61,935 bases of DNA, from NCBI GenBank assembly GCA_019192545.1, contig JAHCMI010000057.1, forward strand, positions 1-61,935. Reading direction: 5' to 3'. This DNA is from Rivularia sp. MS3 (GTDB taxonomy: Bacteria; Cyanobacteriota; Cyanobacteriia; Cyanobacteriales; Nostocaceae). The notes beneath the pieces were generated by a model that saw only the letters and a program-made list of their open reading frames with translations, was not told the origin of the DNA and searched no databases. This document shows positions 26,696 to 34,650 of this stretch, piece after piece. Every line of letters begins with the position of its first letter. Within the stretch, counting starts at the first letter, position 1. Made by a program: the position numbers and the translations under genes.

Positions 26696-27873
26696 TGTTC
26701 AAACTCCAAAAAACGTTTAGGAAATAATTAGTTAAATCAATATCGATACTACAGAACCGTTAAGCTCTTAGCAGACGGCAGATTTGTAAATAAATTGTTA
26801 CCCCTTCATAAAGAAAGATAACAATTGTTTGACATATTGCCCACACCCATAGTGACGATTTTTAAATTAAATACGTCTTGTCCCTCTTCCGGATGATATA
26901 AACCTCAAGTTTTAATAGTTATATTCCGGTTGAATTTTAGCTTCATCAGCTTTACTTAACTAAAGTCGGTTAAGAGAATGTTAGTAAAAATGCTTTTGAA
27001 GCTTGATACGAGGTGTAATTAAGGGTGAATTATATTCTCCTTAGCTTATTAAGTGCAAGTAGTCGATTTAGCAAATACGAAAATTTAACCTCCGAAAATA
27101 ATTTCGGAGGCTACTTTATTTGTATCAAGTTGTAATCGAAAAAAAAGCTCAGCCTGAACAAATTAATGAGTATTTTTACTCTTAGCAGGGAAAAATTTTA
27201 TTTTGTATCAGAAATAACCCATTATAGCGGTTCTCAATTTGGTGAGATACACAATTTCTGGTTTTAGGGAACAGGGAATAGGGAAAAATTTAGATGTACC
27301 TCAGTTATTCGGGAAAGGCTATAAAACAATTTGGTATTTCTAGTCTTTAATCAATGATTTTGTATCTTAGATGACATTTTAACCATTACTAAGCTAATTT
27401 TAAATTGCAATATAACTTGGTTATGGCATATTTTTCAGGAAAGGTATTATCAAGAATTACCTGTTTTGAAAGGTTTTACGTAAAAGTAGAGTTTTTATGG
27501 TCATGTTTTCTGAGCAGAAATTCTTGAAAACTTAAGTCCGCAGTTTCTATCCAGATAAAAAATTTGAGTCTAACTTTAAGGCAAAAATTTCTGAGATCCA
27601 GAAGATCGTTACTCCAAATTTGAAAATTGAATTAATCGGGTTGTAGCACAAACCCAAGAAATACAAGTAAATACAATACCTCTATCAGCAATAAGTATTC
27701 GTGCAAAATTAATTTAACATTTTAAAACCTTCAAGTTTTTGAGATTGCTATCTCAATCCGGGAGACGTTGCAAAGACCGTTCTTGACAATCGTAATATAC
27801 AATTAATTTTGCCTAAGTACTTAATAAGTTTTTAGTGACTTTAAAATTTGAGCCTGAAATAATCTGATAAAAC
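26696..27873. other. 1178-base intergenic region upstream of nblA
   Basis: AT-rich and without a supported gene. It holds a clear hairpin at 27089-27110 and a short STRR-like stretch (GGGAACAGGGAATAGGGA) near 27267. An untranslated RNA ending at the hairpin is possible. Confidence 0.5.
27089..27110. terminator. hairpin with 9-bp perfect stem in a gene-free region
   Basis: CCTCCGAAA at 27089-27097, four-base loop, TTTCGGAGG at 27102-27110. It resembles an intrinsic terminator, with T-rich sequence following on the plus strand and A/T-rich sequence on the other. No annotated gene ends here. Confidence 0.5.
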
Positions 27874-28602
27874 CTAATCTTCAAATTCTACAATCACAAC
27901 AGTAATATTGTCATGTCCGCCTCGATCCTTAGCTCCTTCGATTAAAGACAAGGCAGTTTTTTCAAGTACGGTATTTTCTTGTAGATAGTAGGCGATTTTC
28001 TCGTCTGCAAGTTCCTCCGTCAAACCATCGCTGCATAACAACAGGCGATCGCCGCTATTGACATCAAGAGGCTGTACGTCAACTTCATGCAAATCATCGC
28101 GTCCGAGACAGCGGGATAAAACATGACGGAAGGGATGGTTTCTGGCTTCTTCAATGTTAATATCACCCATTTTCAAAGCACGTGCCACCCAGGTGTGATC
28201 TTCAGTGATTAACTCTAATAAAGACGAACGCCAGCGATACAAGCGCGAATCTCCCACATGAGCAACATAGGGAGACTCGCCAGGGCGAAACACAACTGCG
28301 ACTACAGTAGTACCCATATCCGCTCGTTCGGAATGCTCCTGCTGATCTCGCAGAATAGCTTCATTAGCCTCCCATAAAGCGGACTTTAATAATTCTTCCG
28401 AAGACTTAGAACTATCCCAATTAGATACCAGATACTTTTGAATTTCCACGTTGGCAATTCGACTTGCCTCTTCGCCCCCAGCATGACCACCCATACCATC
28501 GGCAACAATGAAAAATCGACCTTCTGGGTCAATATAATAAGCATCCTGATTATTAGAACGAATAAGTCCCGGATCGCTAAAACCCGTGAATTTAAGTTTC
28601 AT
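27874..28602 (-). CDS. PP2C-type protein serine/threonine phosphatase
   Basis: A metal-dependent phosphatase of 242 residues that removes phosphate from Ser/Thr residues, probably opposing Hanks-type kinases. The PP2C metal-binding and catalytic motifs are intact: FSDPGLIRSNNQDA at the N terminus, VADGMGGHAGGE (about 34-45), HVGDSRLYRW, LLCSDGLTEEL, and the C-terminal GGHDNITVVIVEF. There are no extra domains or membrane segments, so it is cytoplasmic. It starts 17 bases after the ABC1-family kinase gene, on the same strand, so the two are probably co-transcribed. Confidence 0.93.
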   Translation of the reverse strand: MKLKFTGFSDPGLIRSNNQDAYYIDPEGRFFIVADGMGGHAGGEEASRIANVEIQKYLVSNWDSSKSSEELLKSALWEANEAILRDQQEHSERADMGTTVVAVVFRPGESPYVAHVGDSRLYRWRSSLLELITEDHTWVARALKMGDINIEEARNHPFRHVLSRCLGRDDLHEVDVQPLDVNSGDRLLLCSDGLTEELADEKIAYYLQENTVLEKTALSLIEGAKDRGGHDNITVVIVEFED

Positions 28603-28619
28603 ATAGTTTCATATTTAAA

Positions 28620-30305
28620 CTAATACATACGGTCGTAACGGTCGAGGCGCAAAAGTAATCTAATTAGCATCCACGATACAGCTGCCGCAATTAAACCCGC
28701 AACCACTGCGAACCATACATAATCATGAACCAACAATATCGTAGCTGAAAGGGTAAATCCACTGATAATTAAGGCATAAGTTCCCCCAAGCTGAATATTT
28801 GTTTGTCTTCGTAGCAGACGCTCTGTTTCAATAGACCGGACACGCACTCGCACATCTCCCCGTTCAAGTTTTTCTAGTGTATCCTCTAGTCTCCGTGGTA
28901 GACCAAATGCACTAGTACTGACTTGAACCGCTTGACGGCTAAGTTCGTTAATTATACTGTTCCCCTCGGAACCATTCATATCACTCATAAGCTGCATTGC
29001 GTATGGTTTTGCGACTTCCATAAAGCTAAATTCCGGGTCTAGTCCCTTACCAACTCCCTCAAGAGTAGAAAAAGCTCTCATCACAAAAGTGAAAGTAGCC
29101 GGGAATCTAAATGGTTGGTCGTAAGCTATTTCGTATAAGTCTTCGCTAATATTTGCTACAGACTGTTTCTCGAAGGGCTTGTCCATAAAGTGATCCAGCA
29201 TATACTGAACCGAACGCCGTACCGGCCCCATGTCCTCACTTGGTGCCAAAGCTCCTAAATTGATTAACGAATTAACAACCCGCTCTCCATCTTTAGAAGC
29301 AACACCGAAAAGTGTATCCATTAATCCTTCACGCACGTTGGACTTAATTCGTCCCATCATGCCAAAGTCATAAAATATTAACGCACCATCAGGTCTTACG
29401 GCAATGTTGCCGGGATGGGGATCGGCATGAAAAAAGCCATTGTTAAGCAATTGATGTAAATAAGCTTCGGCTCCTTGACGAGCAAGCAGTTTCCGATCTA
29501 AACCGGCTGCTTCTAAGGCTTCATATTGACTGATTTTAATCCCAGGTACGTATTCTAACGTAAGTACTCTTGGTGAAGCATAACGCCAATAAACGCGAGG
29601 TACTTTAACCCACTCTTGAGCGCGAAAGTTACGACGGAAGGTATCGGCATTTCTACCTTCATTTAAATAATCAATTTCTTCCCAAAGTATACGGCAACAT
29701 TCTTCATAAATTCCGACCCAATCTCTTCCTTTTCCCCATTTAGGATGATTCTGAAAGTATTTTGTAATACCTTTGAGAATTTTTAAATCAATTTCAAAAA
29801 GTTGTTTTAAGCCGGGACGTTGTATTTTAACAACAACCGCTTCCCCAGAGTGCAGCACGGCTTTGTGAACTTGCCCTAAACTCGCAGCAGCTAAAGGCAC
29901 AGGTTCAAAACTAGCAAACAACTCGGGGATTTTCTTTCCCAATTCGTATTCAATAATTTCTTCTACTTGCTCGTAACTAAAAGCTGGAACTTTATCTTGA
30001 AGTTTAGTTAGTTCCTCTACATATTCGCTAGGGAATATATCGGCACGAGTAGAAAATAACTGACCTACTTTTATAAAAGTAGGTCCTAAATCTAGCAGAG
30101 TGTTACGAATCCAAATAGCTTGCGATTTTCGTCTTACAGCTTTTTTCGTTTCAGTGGCTCCGCCGCGATAGCTCCAAGACTTGTTATATAGCCAAAGTCT
30201 AAACATTAAAGTTAGTACAAATGACCAAATATCAACAAAGCGTCGCCTGCTAGAATAATTTTTGCGGTTCCAACGGTATGCCTTATCTGAATAACCCTTT
30301 TCCAT
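28620..30305 (-). CDS. ABC1/UbiB-family atypical kinase (AarF-like)
   Basis: An ABC1 (ADCK/UbiB) family protein of about 561 residues. Family members support quinone biosynthesis or thylakoid lipid and quinone homeostasis. Visible motifs: the KxGQ motif in FIKVGQLFSTR, the Ala-rich AAASLGQVHKA that replaces the glycine loop, the VVVKIQRPG lysine, the FFHADPHPGN catalytic loop and the DFGMMG metal site. Two hydrophobic C-terminal helices (YALIISGFTLSATILLV, WFAVVAGLIAAAVSWML) suggest membrane anchoring. The ATG at 30305 (MEKGYSDKAYRW) is chosen; a TTG at 30356 with nearby AGGAG is an alternative. Confidence 0.9.
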   Translation of the reverse strand: MEKGYSDKAYRWNRKNYSSRRRFVDIWSFVLTLMFRLWLYNKSWSYRGGATETKKAVRRKSQAIWIRNTLLDLGPTFIKVGQLFSTRADIFPSEYVEELTKLQDKVPAFSYEQVEEIIEYELGKKIPELFASFEPVPLAAASLGQVHKAVLHSGEAVVVKIQRPGLKQLFEIDLKILKGITKYFQNHPKWGKGRDWVGIYEECCRILWEEIDYLNEGRNADTFRRNFRAQEWVKVPRVYWRYASPRVLTLEYVPGIKISQYEALEAAGLDRKLLARQGAEAYLHQLLNNGFFHADPHPGNIAVRPDGALIFYDFGMMGRIKSNVREGLMDTLFGVASKDGERVVNSLINLGALAPSEDMGPVRRSVQYMLDHFMDKPFEKQSVANISEDLYEIAYDQPFRFPATFTFVMRAFSTLEGVGKGLDPEFSFMEVAKPYAMQLMSDMNGSEGNSIINELSRQAVQVSTSAFGLPRRLEDTLEKLERGDVRVRVRSIETERLLRRQTNIQLGGTYALIISGFTLSATILLVHDYVWFAVVAGLIAAAVSWMLIRLLLRLDRYDRMY

Positions 30306-30439
30306 AGCTTTTGCAAAGCCGTTGATTTTCAACCGAGCGTAAACTAAGAGATTCAAATCTCCTAGTACTCGGCATTCTTACCAACGGAAATACCCCTTTA
30401 TATTTCCTTTTATTATCAAGTTTCGATGTTGTTCTAACT

Positions 30440-30781
30440 CTAAACTGAACCGCTACGATGGCGTTGCAATTCAGTACGCAATACAGCAATTTCTGCTCGT
30501 AATTCGTCAATCATTGCCTGCAAATCCAGAGGTTCGGTACTCGATTCTCCGGTACTTGAGGCGGGGGTAGAATAGACTCCACCTCCCGCTCCGGCAGCTT
30601 CAGAAGAACGTTCGGCTCGCTCCATCACTTCTGTAGTAAACGAGCGCATATGCTCTTTTAGTTCGGCATCTAATTTACCTAGTTCGCTTAAAGCATCAGT
30701 AAAAGCGCCTTCCATGCGTTCGTTGATGACTTCAGCTGCTGCTCTACCAACGAAAAATGCTTGCACAAGGGGGTTACTCAT
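30440..30781 (-). CDS. small conserved cyanobacterial protein (113 aa)
   Basis: A soluble helical protein with an N-terminal half rich in Ala/Glu (AFFVGRAAAEVINERMEGAF), a Gly/Ser/Thr linker (about 65-85) and a C-terminal coiled-coil (LQAMIDELRAEIAVLRTELQ). Such proteins are widespread in cyanobacteria and plastids and are usually annotated as unknown or thylakoid-associated; I infer no more than that. It lies upstream of the ABC1 kinase gene on the same strand, separated by about 130 bases. Confidence 0.75.
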   Translation of the reverse strand: MSNPLVQAFFVGRAAAEVINERMEGAFTDALSELGKLDAELKEHMRSFTTEVMERAERSSEAAGAGGGVYSTPASSTGESSTEPLDLQAMIDELRAEIAVLRTELQRHRSGSV

Positions 30782-31498
30782 AATTAATTTTTTTTATGGT
30801 TATCCGCAAAAAAATTATAACTTGCTACTATGCCCAACGTGCCTATATAACGCTAGATTTGCTGGACATAATTTTTGGGCTGTTTTACCCATAAAGCAAT
30901 ACACATTAGCGCCAAACTCGGCAAAATATAGCTTTAAGGAAACTTCCGCTTGAGCTAGCTAACAAGTATTCTATATTTTTTTATAATTTTTAAGACTGAC
31001 TTTTAAATATACTTTCAGATTAGCCGTTAGCTTCATGTCATCAAAACCACATAAATTAGATTGATATTTAAATTTTTTCAACTTGTAAAAGTAATACATT
31101 AAATATGATAATGCTTTGACTAACTTCCCAAGCATATTTAGAAATCAAAAGAAATAAACTTATTGCTTTGCCCGGTTTGGGCTTTTTCAAATCATTACAA
31201 GTCTTTTTCACTCATAAATCATTTTATAAATTAGCTTTTTACTTTACATACATCTATCACTAAATCTTATTTTTACTATAGATAACATCCCTGGAGTTAC
31301 ATATTCGATTTGTATGTATGTCAAAGCAGTATTAATGAAAATTAGTTGCATTTTTTGCCAAAGTATAATCGATAAATAGCTTTTAACATAAGAGTATAAT
31401 AAAGCACAGATAAAAATGATAGTGCATCCAAGTAATCGCAACAATTAGAGAAAAATCAGAAGTGGTTGATTGTTGCCGACTTACAGCAGATTTCATTT

Positions 31499-31578
31499 AA
31501 ATGAGGTGCATCGTAAAAGTGCAAGGAAGTAGCAAGTAGCAATAAGCAAGTAGGGATTAGAGAAAATGTACCTCATTT
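31499..31578. repeat. inverted-repeat element enclosing STRR heptamers
   Basis: Ends AAATGAGGTGCAT (31499-31511) and ATGTACCTCATTT (31566-31578) are inverted repeats with one mismatch. Between them are AGTAGCA/AGCAAGT heptamers. It looks like a small mobile-type repeat unit. Confidence 0.6.
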
Positions 31579-31865
31579 ACTTGTATAGAGCTTTACTAAC
31601 TCGGATCGCAATCAAACCAAAAGCAATATAGCAGCTACAATTATTCGCGAACAAAGTCACGCGAAGATTATTTTCTAAGGTATTCCGACACTCAATAACT
31701 TTTTCAATAATGCCAAGCTATTGAAAAATATTATCAATAATCTGTGAATTTAATTAATTTTTCTCTAGGCACTTTTAAATGCAAACAGTATTTTTTACTT
31801 CTTTTGTTGAAGTTTTGATGCAAAGGCAGGAGTAAAAGCAAGCGTAAATATTAAGTTAATTGAAC

Positions 31866-31929
31866 TTTAGCAACGTAAATGTTGTTAAAGTAATGTATAT
31901 TGAGTTTAAGCAACACAAATGTTGTTAAA
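31866..31929 (+). promoter_or_regulatory. two tandem dyads, candidate LysR-type operator
   Basis: Two copies of a dyad with TTTA-GCAAC ... GTTGTTAAA arms, at 31866-31889 and 31905-31929, share the sequence AAATGTTGTTAAAGT. Their centres are about 40 bases apart, close to four helical turns. They lie 110-175 bases before the LysR-type gene. The TTA-N-TAA outline fits sites described for CmpR/RbcR proteins, so autoregulation is inferred. Confidence 0.5.
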
Positions 31930-32041
31930 GTCACGAATTCTACACATATGGTTAATAAAACTTTCATCTAGCGTAAGTTAGAAATTATTGCTTTTGAATC
32001 GCTGACTATAAATGCAAATAAAATCATAGTTAATAATTTTT

Positions 32042-33046
32042 ATGAAAAGTTATGTAGGGGATGTCAGACAGAAGGACACTCTCTTAAAGTCCATTACTTT
32101 AGACCAACTTCAGGTATTTGAAGCTGCTGCAAGACACTCTAGTTTTACTCGTGCCGCAGAAGAATTGTTTGTTACCCAACCAACGGTATCAATGCAGGTG
32201 AAGCACCTGACGCAAGCAGTGGGCGTACCTCTTTTTGAATACGTAGGTAAGCGTATTTATCTAACTGAGGCAGGCAGAGAGGTTTTAGGTACCTGCAAAG
32301 AAATCTTCAAATGTCTCGACAGACTTGAAACTACCATTGTCGATTTAAAAGGAATGAAGCAGGGCAGACTGCGATTAGCAGCAGTTACCACCACCAAGTA
32401 TTTTATTCCGAAGTTACTCAAGCCATTTTGTAAGCTATATCCTGGGGTTAGCGTTTCTTTAGAAATAACCAATCATAATGTATTGCTATCTCGATTGAAT
32501 GAGAATCTTGATGACCTATATATTCTCAGTTGTCCGCCAGAAAGAGAAGATATGGAGACAAAGGCGTTTCTGGATAATCCGCTAGTTTTGGTTGCACCAT
32601 ACGACCATCCACTTGCTTTTAAACGTAACATTCCATTGAAAAATTTAATAAACGAGCCTTTTATCATGCGGGAACAGGGTTCTGGAACCCGTAAGGTTGT
32701 TCAGCAGTTTTTTGCTCAAAATCAAATATCAGTACCAATAAATTTAGAGCTTGGTAGTAATGAAGCGATTCAACAAGCTGTAATTGATGGTTTAGGGCTT
32801 TCAGTTCTATCTCTTCACACTTTAAATTCCCCAGAAACAATCAAAAAACTAGCGATATTAGATGTTGAGGGTTTTCCTTTATATCGTCAGTGGCACGTTT
32901 TGTATCCTAAGAAAAAGCAACTTTCTATTACTGCCAGTACTTTTCTAGAATATTTGCTAGTGCAGAGCCAGCAATTTTCTGTAGATCAAAAAAATCCTTT
33001 GCGGCTGATTGAAGAATTACAGGCAATGGCATCTTTAACTGTATAA
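32042..33046 (+). CDS. LysR-type transcriptional regulator, CmpR/RbcR-like
   Basis: A DNA-binding regulator of 334 residues. The N-terminal winged helix-turn-helix (about 17-80) contains TLDQLQVFEAAARHSSFTRA and ELFVTQPTVSMQVKHL, close to the cyanobacterial CmpR/RbcR group that controls inorganic carbon uptake or Rubisco genes. The C-terminal effector domain (about 100-310) has the type-2 periplasmic-binding-protein fold pattern (FIMREQGSGTRKVV, LGSNEAIQQAV). The N-terminal extension before TLDQLQ (16 residues) is unusual, and a later start is possible. No target operon is adjacent, so the regulated genes are unknown. Twin dyads upstream suggest autoregulation. Confidence 0.88.
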   Translation: MKSYVGDVRQKDTLLKSITLDQLQVFEAAARHSSFTRAAEELFVTQPTVSMQVKHLTQAVGVPLFEYVGKRIYLTEAGREVLGTCKEIFKCLDRLETTIVDLKGMKQGRLRLAAVTTTKYFIPKLLKPFCKLYPGVSVSLEITNHNVLLSRLNENLDDLYILSCPPEREDMETKAFLDNPLVLVAPYDHPLAFKRNIPLKNLINEPFIMREQGSGTRKVVQQFFAQNQISVPINLELGSNEAIQQAVIDGLGLSVLSLHTLNSPETIKKLAILDVEGFPLYRQWHVLYPKKKQLSITASTFLEYLLVQSQQFSVDQKNPLRLIEELQAMASLTV

Positions 33047-33091
33047 GAATTAAGAGTTATTAGATTCTAAATTTTCATAATGACTCTATTA

Positions 33092-33218
33092 GGTCATTAC
33101 CAGCAACGGGTTTTACTTAAGGGTAGCGATCGCCAGAATTGATCGCCAGAATCTGATGATTGGATATTTTTCATGAGATGAAGCGCTAACTCTGGAATGC
33201 GTTTCGCTGGCAATGACC
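33092..33218. repeat. imperfect inverted repeat downstream of the LysR gene
   Basis: GGTCATTACCAGC (33092-33104) pairs with GCTGGCAATGACC (33206-33218) with one mismatch. The interior includes a duplicated GATCGCCAGAAT. It may be a small repetitive element in the gap between the convergent LysR and recR genes. Confidence 0.45.
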
Positions 33219-33336
33219 ATTTTGCTTGGCGTAAGCCCTGTTTTAGCTATTAATTGAATACAAGTAGTTGGAAGTTAACAATTAGGAATTACTTATTTCT
33301 TCTTGAATGCCTAATTTGCCATTTCTTATGCCTATA

Positions 33337-33933
33337 TTAATCTAATTCCCGACGACCTTCCAAAGCCCTTGCCAAAGTGACTTCATCGGCATATTCTAAG
33401 TCGCCGCCTACGGGTAAACCGAAGGCGATTCGCGTTACCTTGGTGAATGGCTTAATTAATTGTCCTATATATAATGTAGTGGTTTCACCTTCAACACTAG
33501 GGCTGATTGCTAAAATAACTTCTTTAGGTTTTCGCTGACTTATTCGTCTTACTAAAGGTTGAATATTAAGCTGTTCGGGACCAATACCTTCTATGGGAGA
33601 AATGACTCCTCCAAGAACATGATATTTACCTTTATATTCCCTGGTTTTTTCTAAAGCAATTACATCGCGGGAATCTGCTACAACACATATAGTTTCGTTG
33701 TCGCGCTTGGGATTGCGGCAGATTTCACAAACGGGTTCGGAAGATAAATGAAAGCATTCTCGACATAAGCCGACTCGTTTTTTGGCATCAATTAAAGCCT
33801 GGGCTAAAGCTTCTATTTCTGCTTCAGGTCTTTTCAGAATATGCAGCGCTAATCTTTGGGCTGTTTTTGGCCCAACTCCGGGTAAGCGTTGCAGTTGCTC
33901 GATTAATCGTGCTAAAGGACGTGCGTAAACCGT
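33337..33933 (-). CDS. recR: recombination protein RecR with a non-standard (ACG) start
   Basis: RecR works with RecO/RecF to load RecA at gaps. Read from the stop at 33337, the frame encodes a complete RecR of 198 residues, the normal length. It shows the helix-hairpin-helix [18 protein letters not shown], the zinc finger [16 protein letters not shown], and the Toprim domain ([20 protein letters not shown] to the C-terminal EGRRELD). No ATG, GTG or TTG occurs in frame until the last dozen codons, which is why automatic callers can miss it. The best start is ACG at 33931-33933, giving (M)[10 protein letters not shown], with GGAG eight bases upstream. It looks like ATG changed by one transition. 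Confidence 0.88.
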   Translation of the reverse strand, partial: TVYARPLARLIEQLQRLPGVGPKTAQRLALHILKRPEAEIEALAQALIDAKKRVGLCRECFHLSSEPVCEICRNPKRDNETICVVADSRDVIALEKTREYKGKYHVLGGVISPIEGIGPEQLNIQPLVRRISQRKPKEVILAISPSVEGETTTLYIGQLIKPFTKVTRIAFGLPVGGDLEYADEVTLARALEGRRELD

Positions 33934-34024
33934 TTTCTTATCTCCAGTATGTGCGTACCTATATATAATGACATTCTTAGAGAATTTTGGATTGGTTAGT
34001 TAGATTAATTAAATGTGAAAGAGA

Positions 34025-34533
34025 ATGATATCCAACAAAGTTATATCAATCGACGGATTGACAATGAAGCCACTTGAATTATCTGATTTGGATTCTCTTA
34101 CAACTATTTGGTCAGATCCACAAGTAACTAAATTTCTTCCGAGTCGTGGTGTTCCTATTCCTAGAGAAAAGGTTGAAAAAGCTCTTGCATCATTCATCGA
34201 ACATTGGCAGCAACGAGAATATGGTATTTGGGAAATTTTAGAAGATGCAACATCTAAGATGGTTGGCTATTGCGGACTTCGTTATTTAGAAGAATTAAAT
34301 GAAGTAGAGCTTCTTTACGGGTTGGCTAAAACATATTGGAAGGATTTGCAACACGAGCAGCGAAAGCTTCTGTTAAATACGGTTTTGAAAAAGCTAATTT
34401 AAATAGAATTATTGCACTGGCTTTACCTGAAAATGAAGCTTCAACAAAAGTCATGAAGAAAACGGGCTTAAAATAGGAGAAACAACTGCACATTTTTAAT
34501 CTCGATGCTGTTTACTACTCCATAGAACGTTAG
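34025..34533 (+). pseudogene. decayed GNAT-family (RimJ-type) acetyltransferase
   Basis: The first 105 residues (to about 34336) read as a RimJ/RimL-like acetyltransferase: MKPLELSDLDSLTTIW, then VGYCGLRYLEE and VELLYGLAKTYW. Then the frame shifts near 34337-34347. The continuing frame reads FATRAAKASVKYGFEKANLN, IIALALPENEASTKVMKKTG and is stopped by TAG at 34474-34476 where family members have a Tyr codon. The frame then runs on to a stop at 34531. One frameshift and one nonsense change make the gene non-functional, unless the sequence has errors. It is divergent from recR. Confidence 0.75.
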
Positions 34534-34650
34534 GGATGCATTTGCTCAAGGAAGCTAAAAACTATGATGATTTCAAAATCAACAGATTGCGGTAGCATAA
34601 TCAAAGTCTAATGCTATGGGTCAATTTAAATACATTTTTTTGGAATTATT

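Larger units (their letters stand above)
30782..32041. other. 1260-base intergenic region upstream of the LysR gene
   Basis: Very AT-rich with no supported gene. It contains a small inverted-repeat element enclosing STRR heptamers (31499-31578) and two related dyads near the LysR gene (31866-31929). A 66-residue minus-strand frame at 31244-31444 is open but not convincing. Confidence 0.55.

Noticed and set aside
31244-31444. A 66-residue minus-strand frame
   Set aside because: Very AT-rich, no clear start context and no recognisable protein pattern; probably chance.
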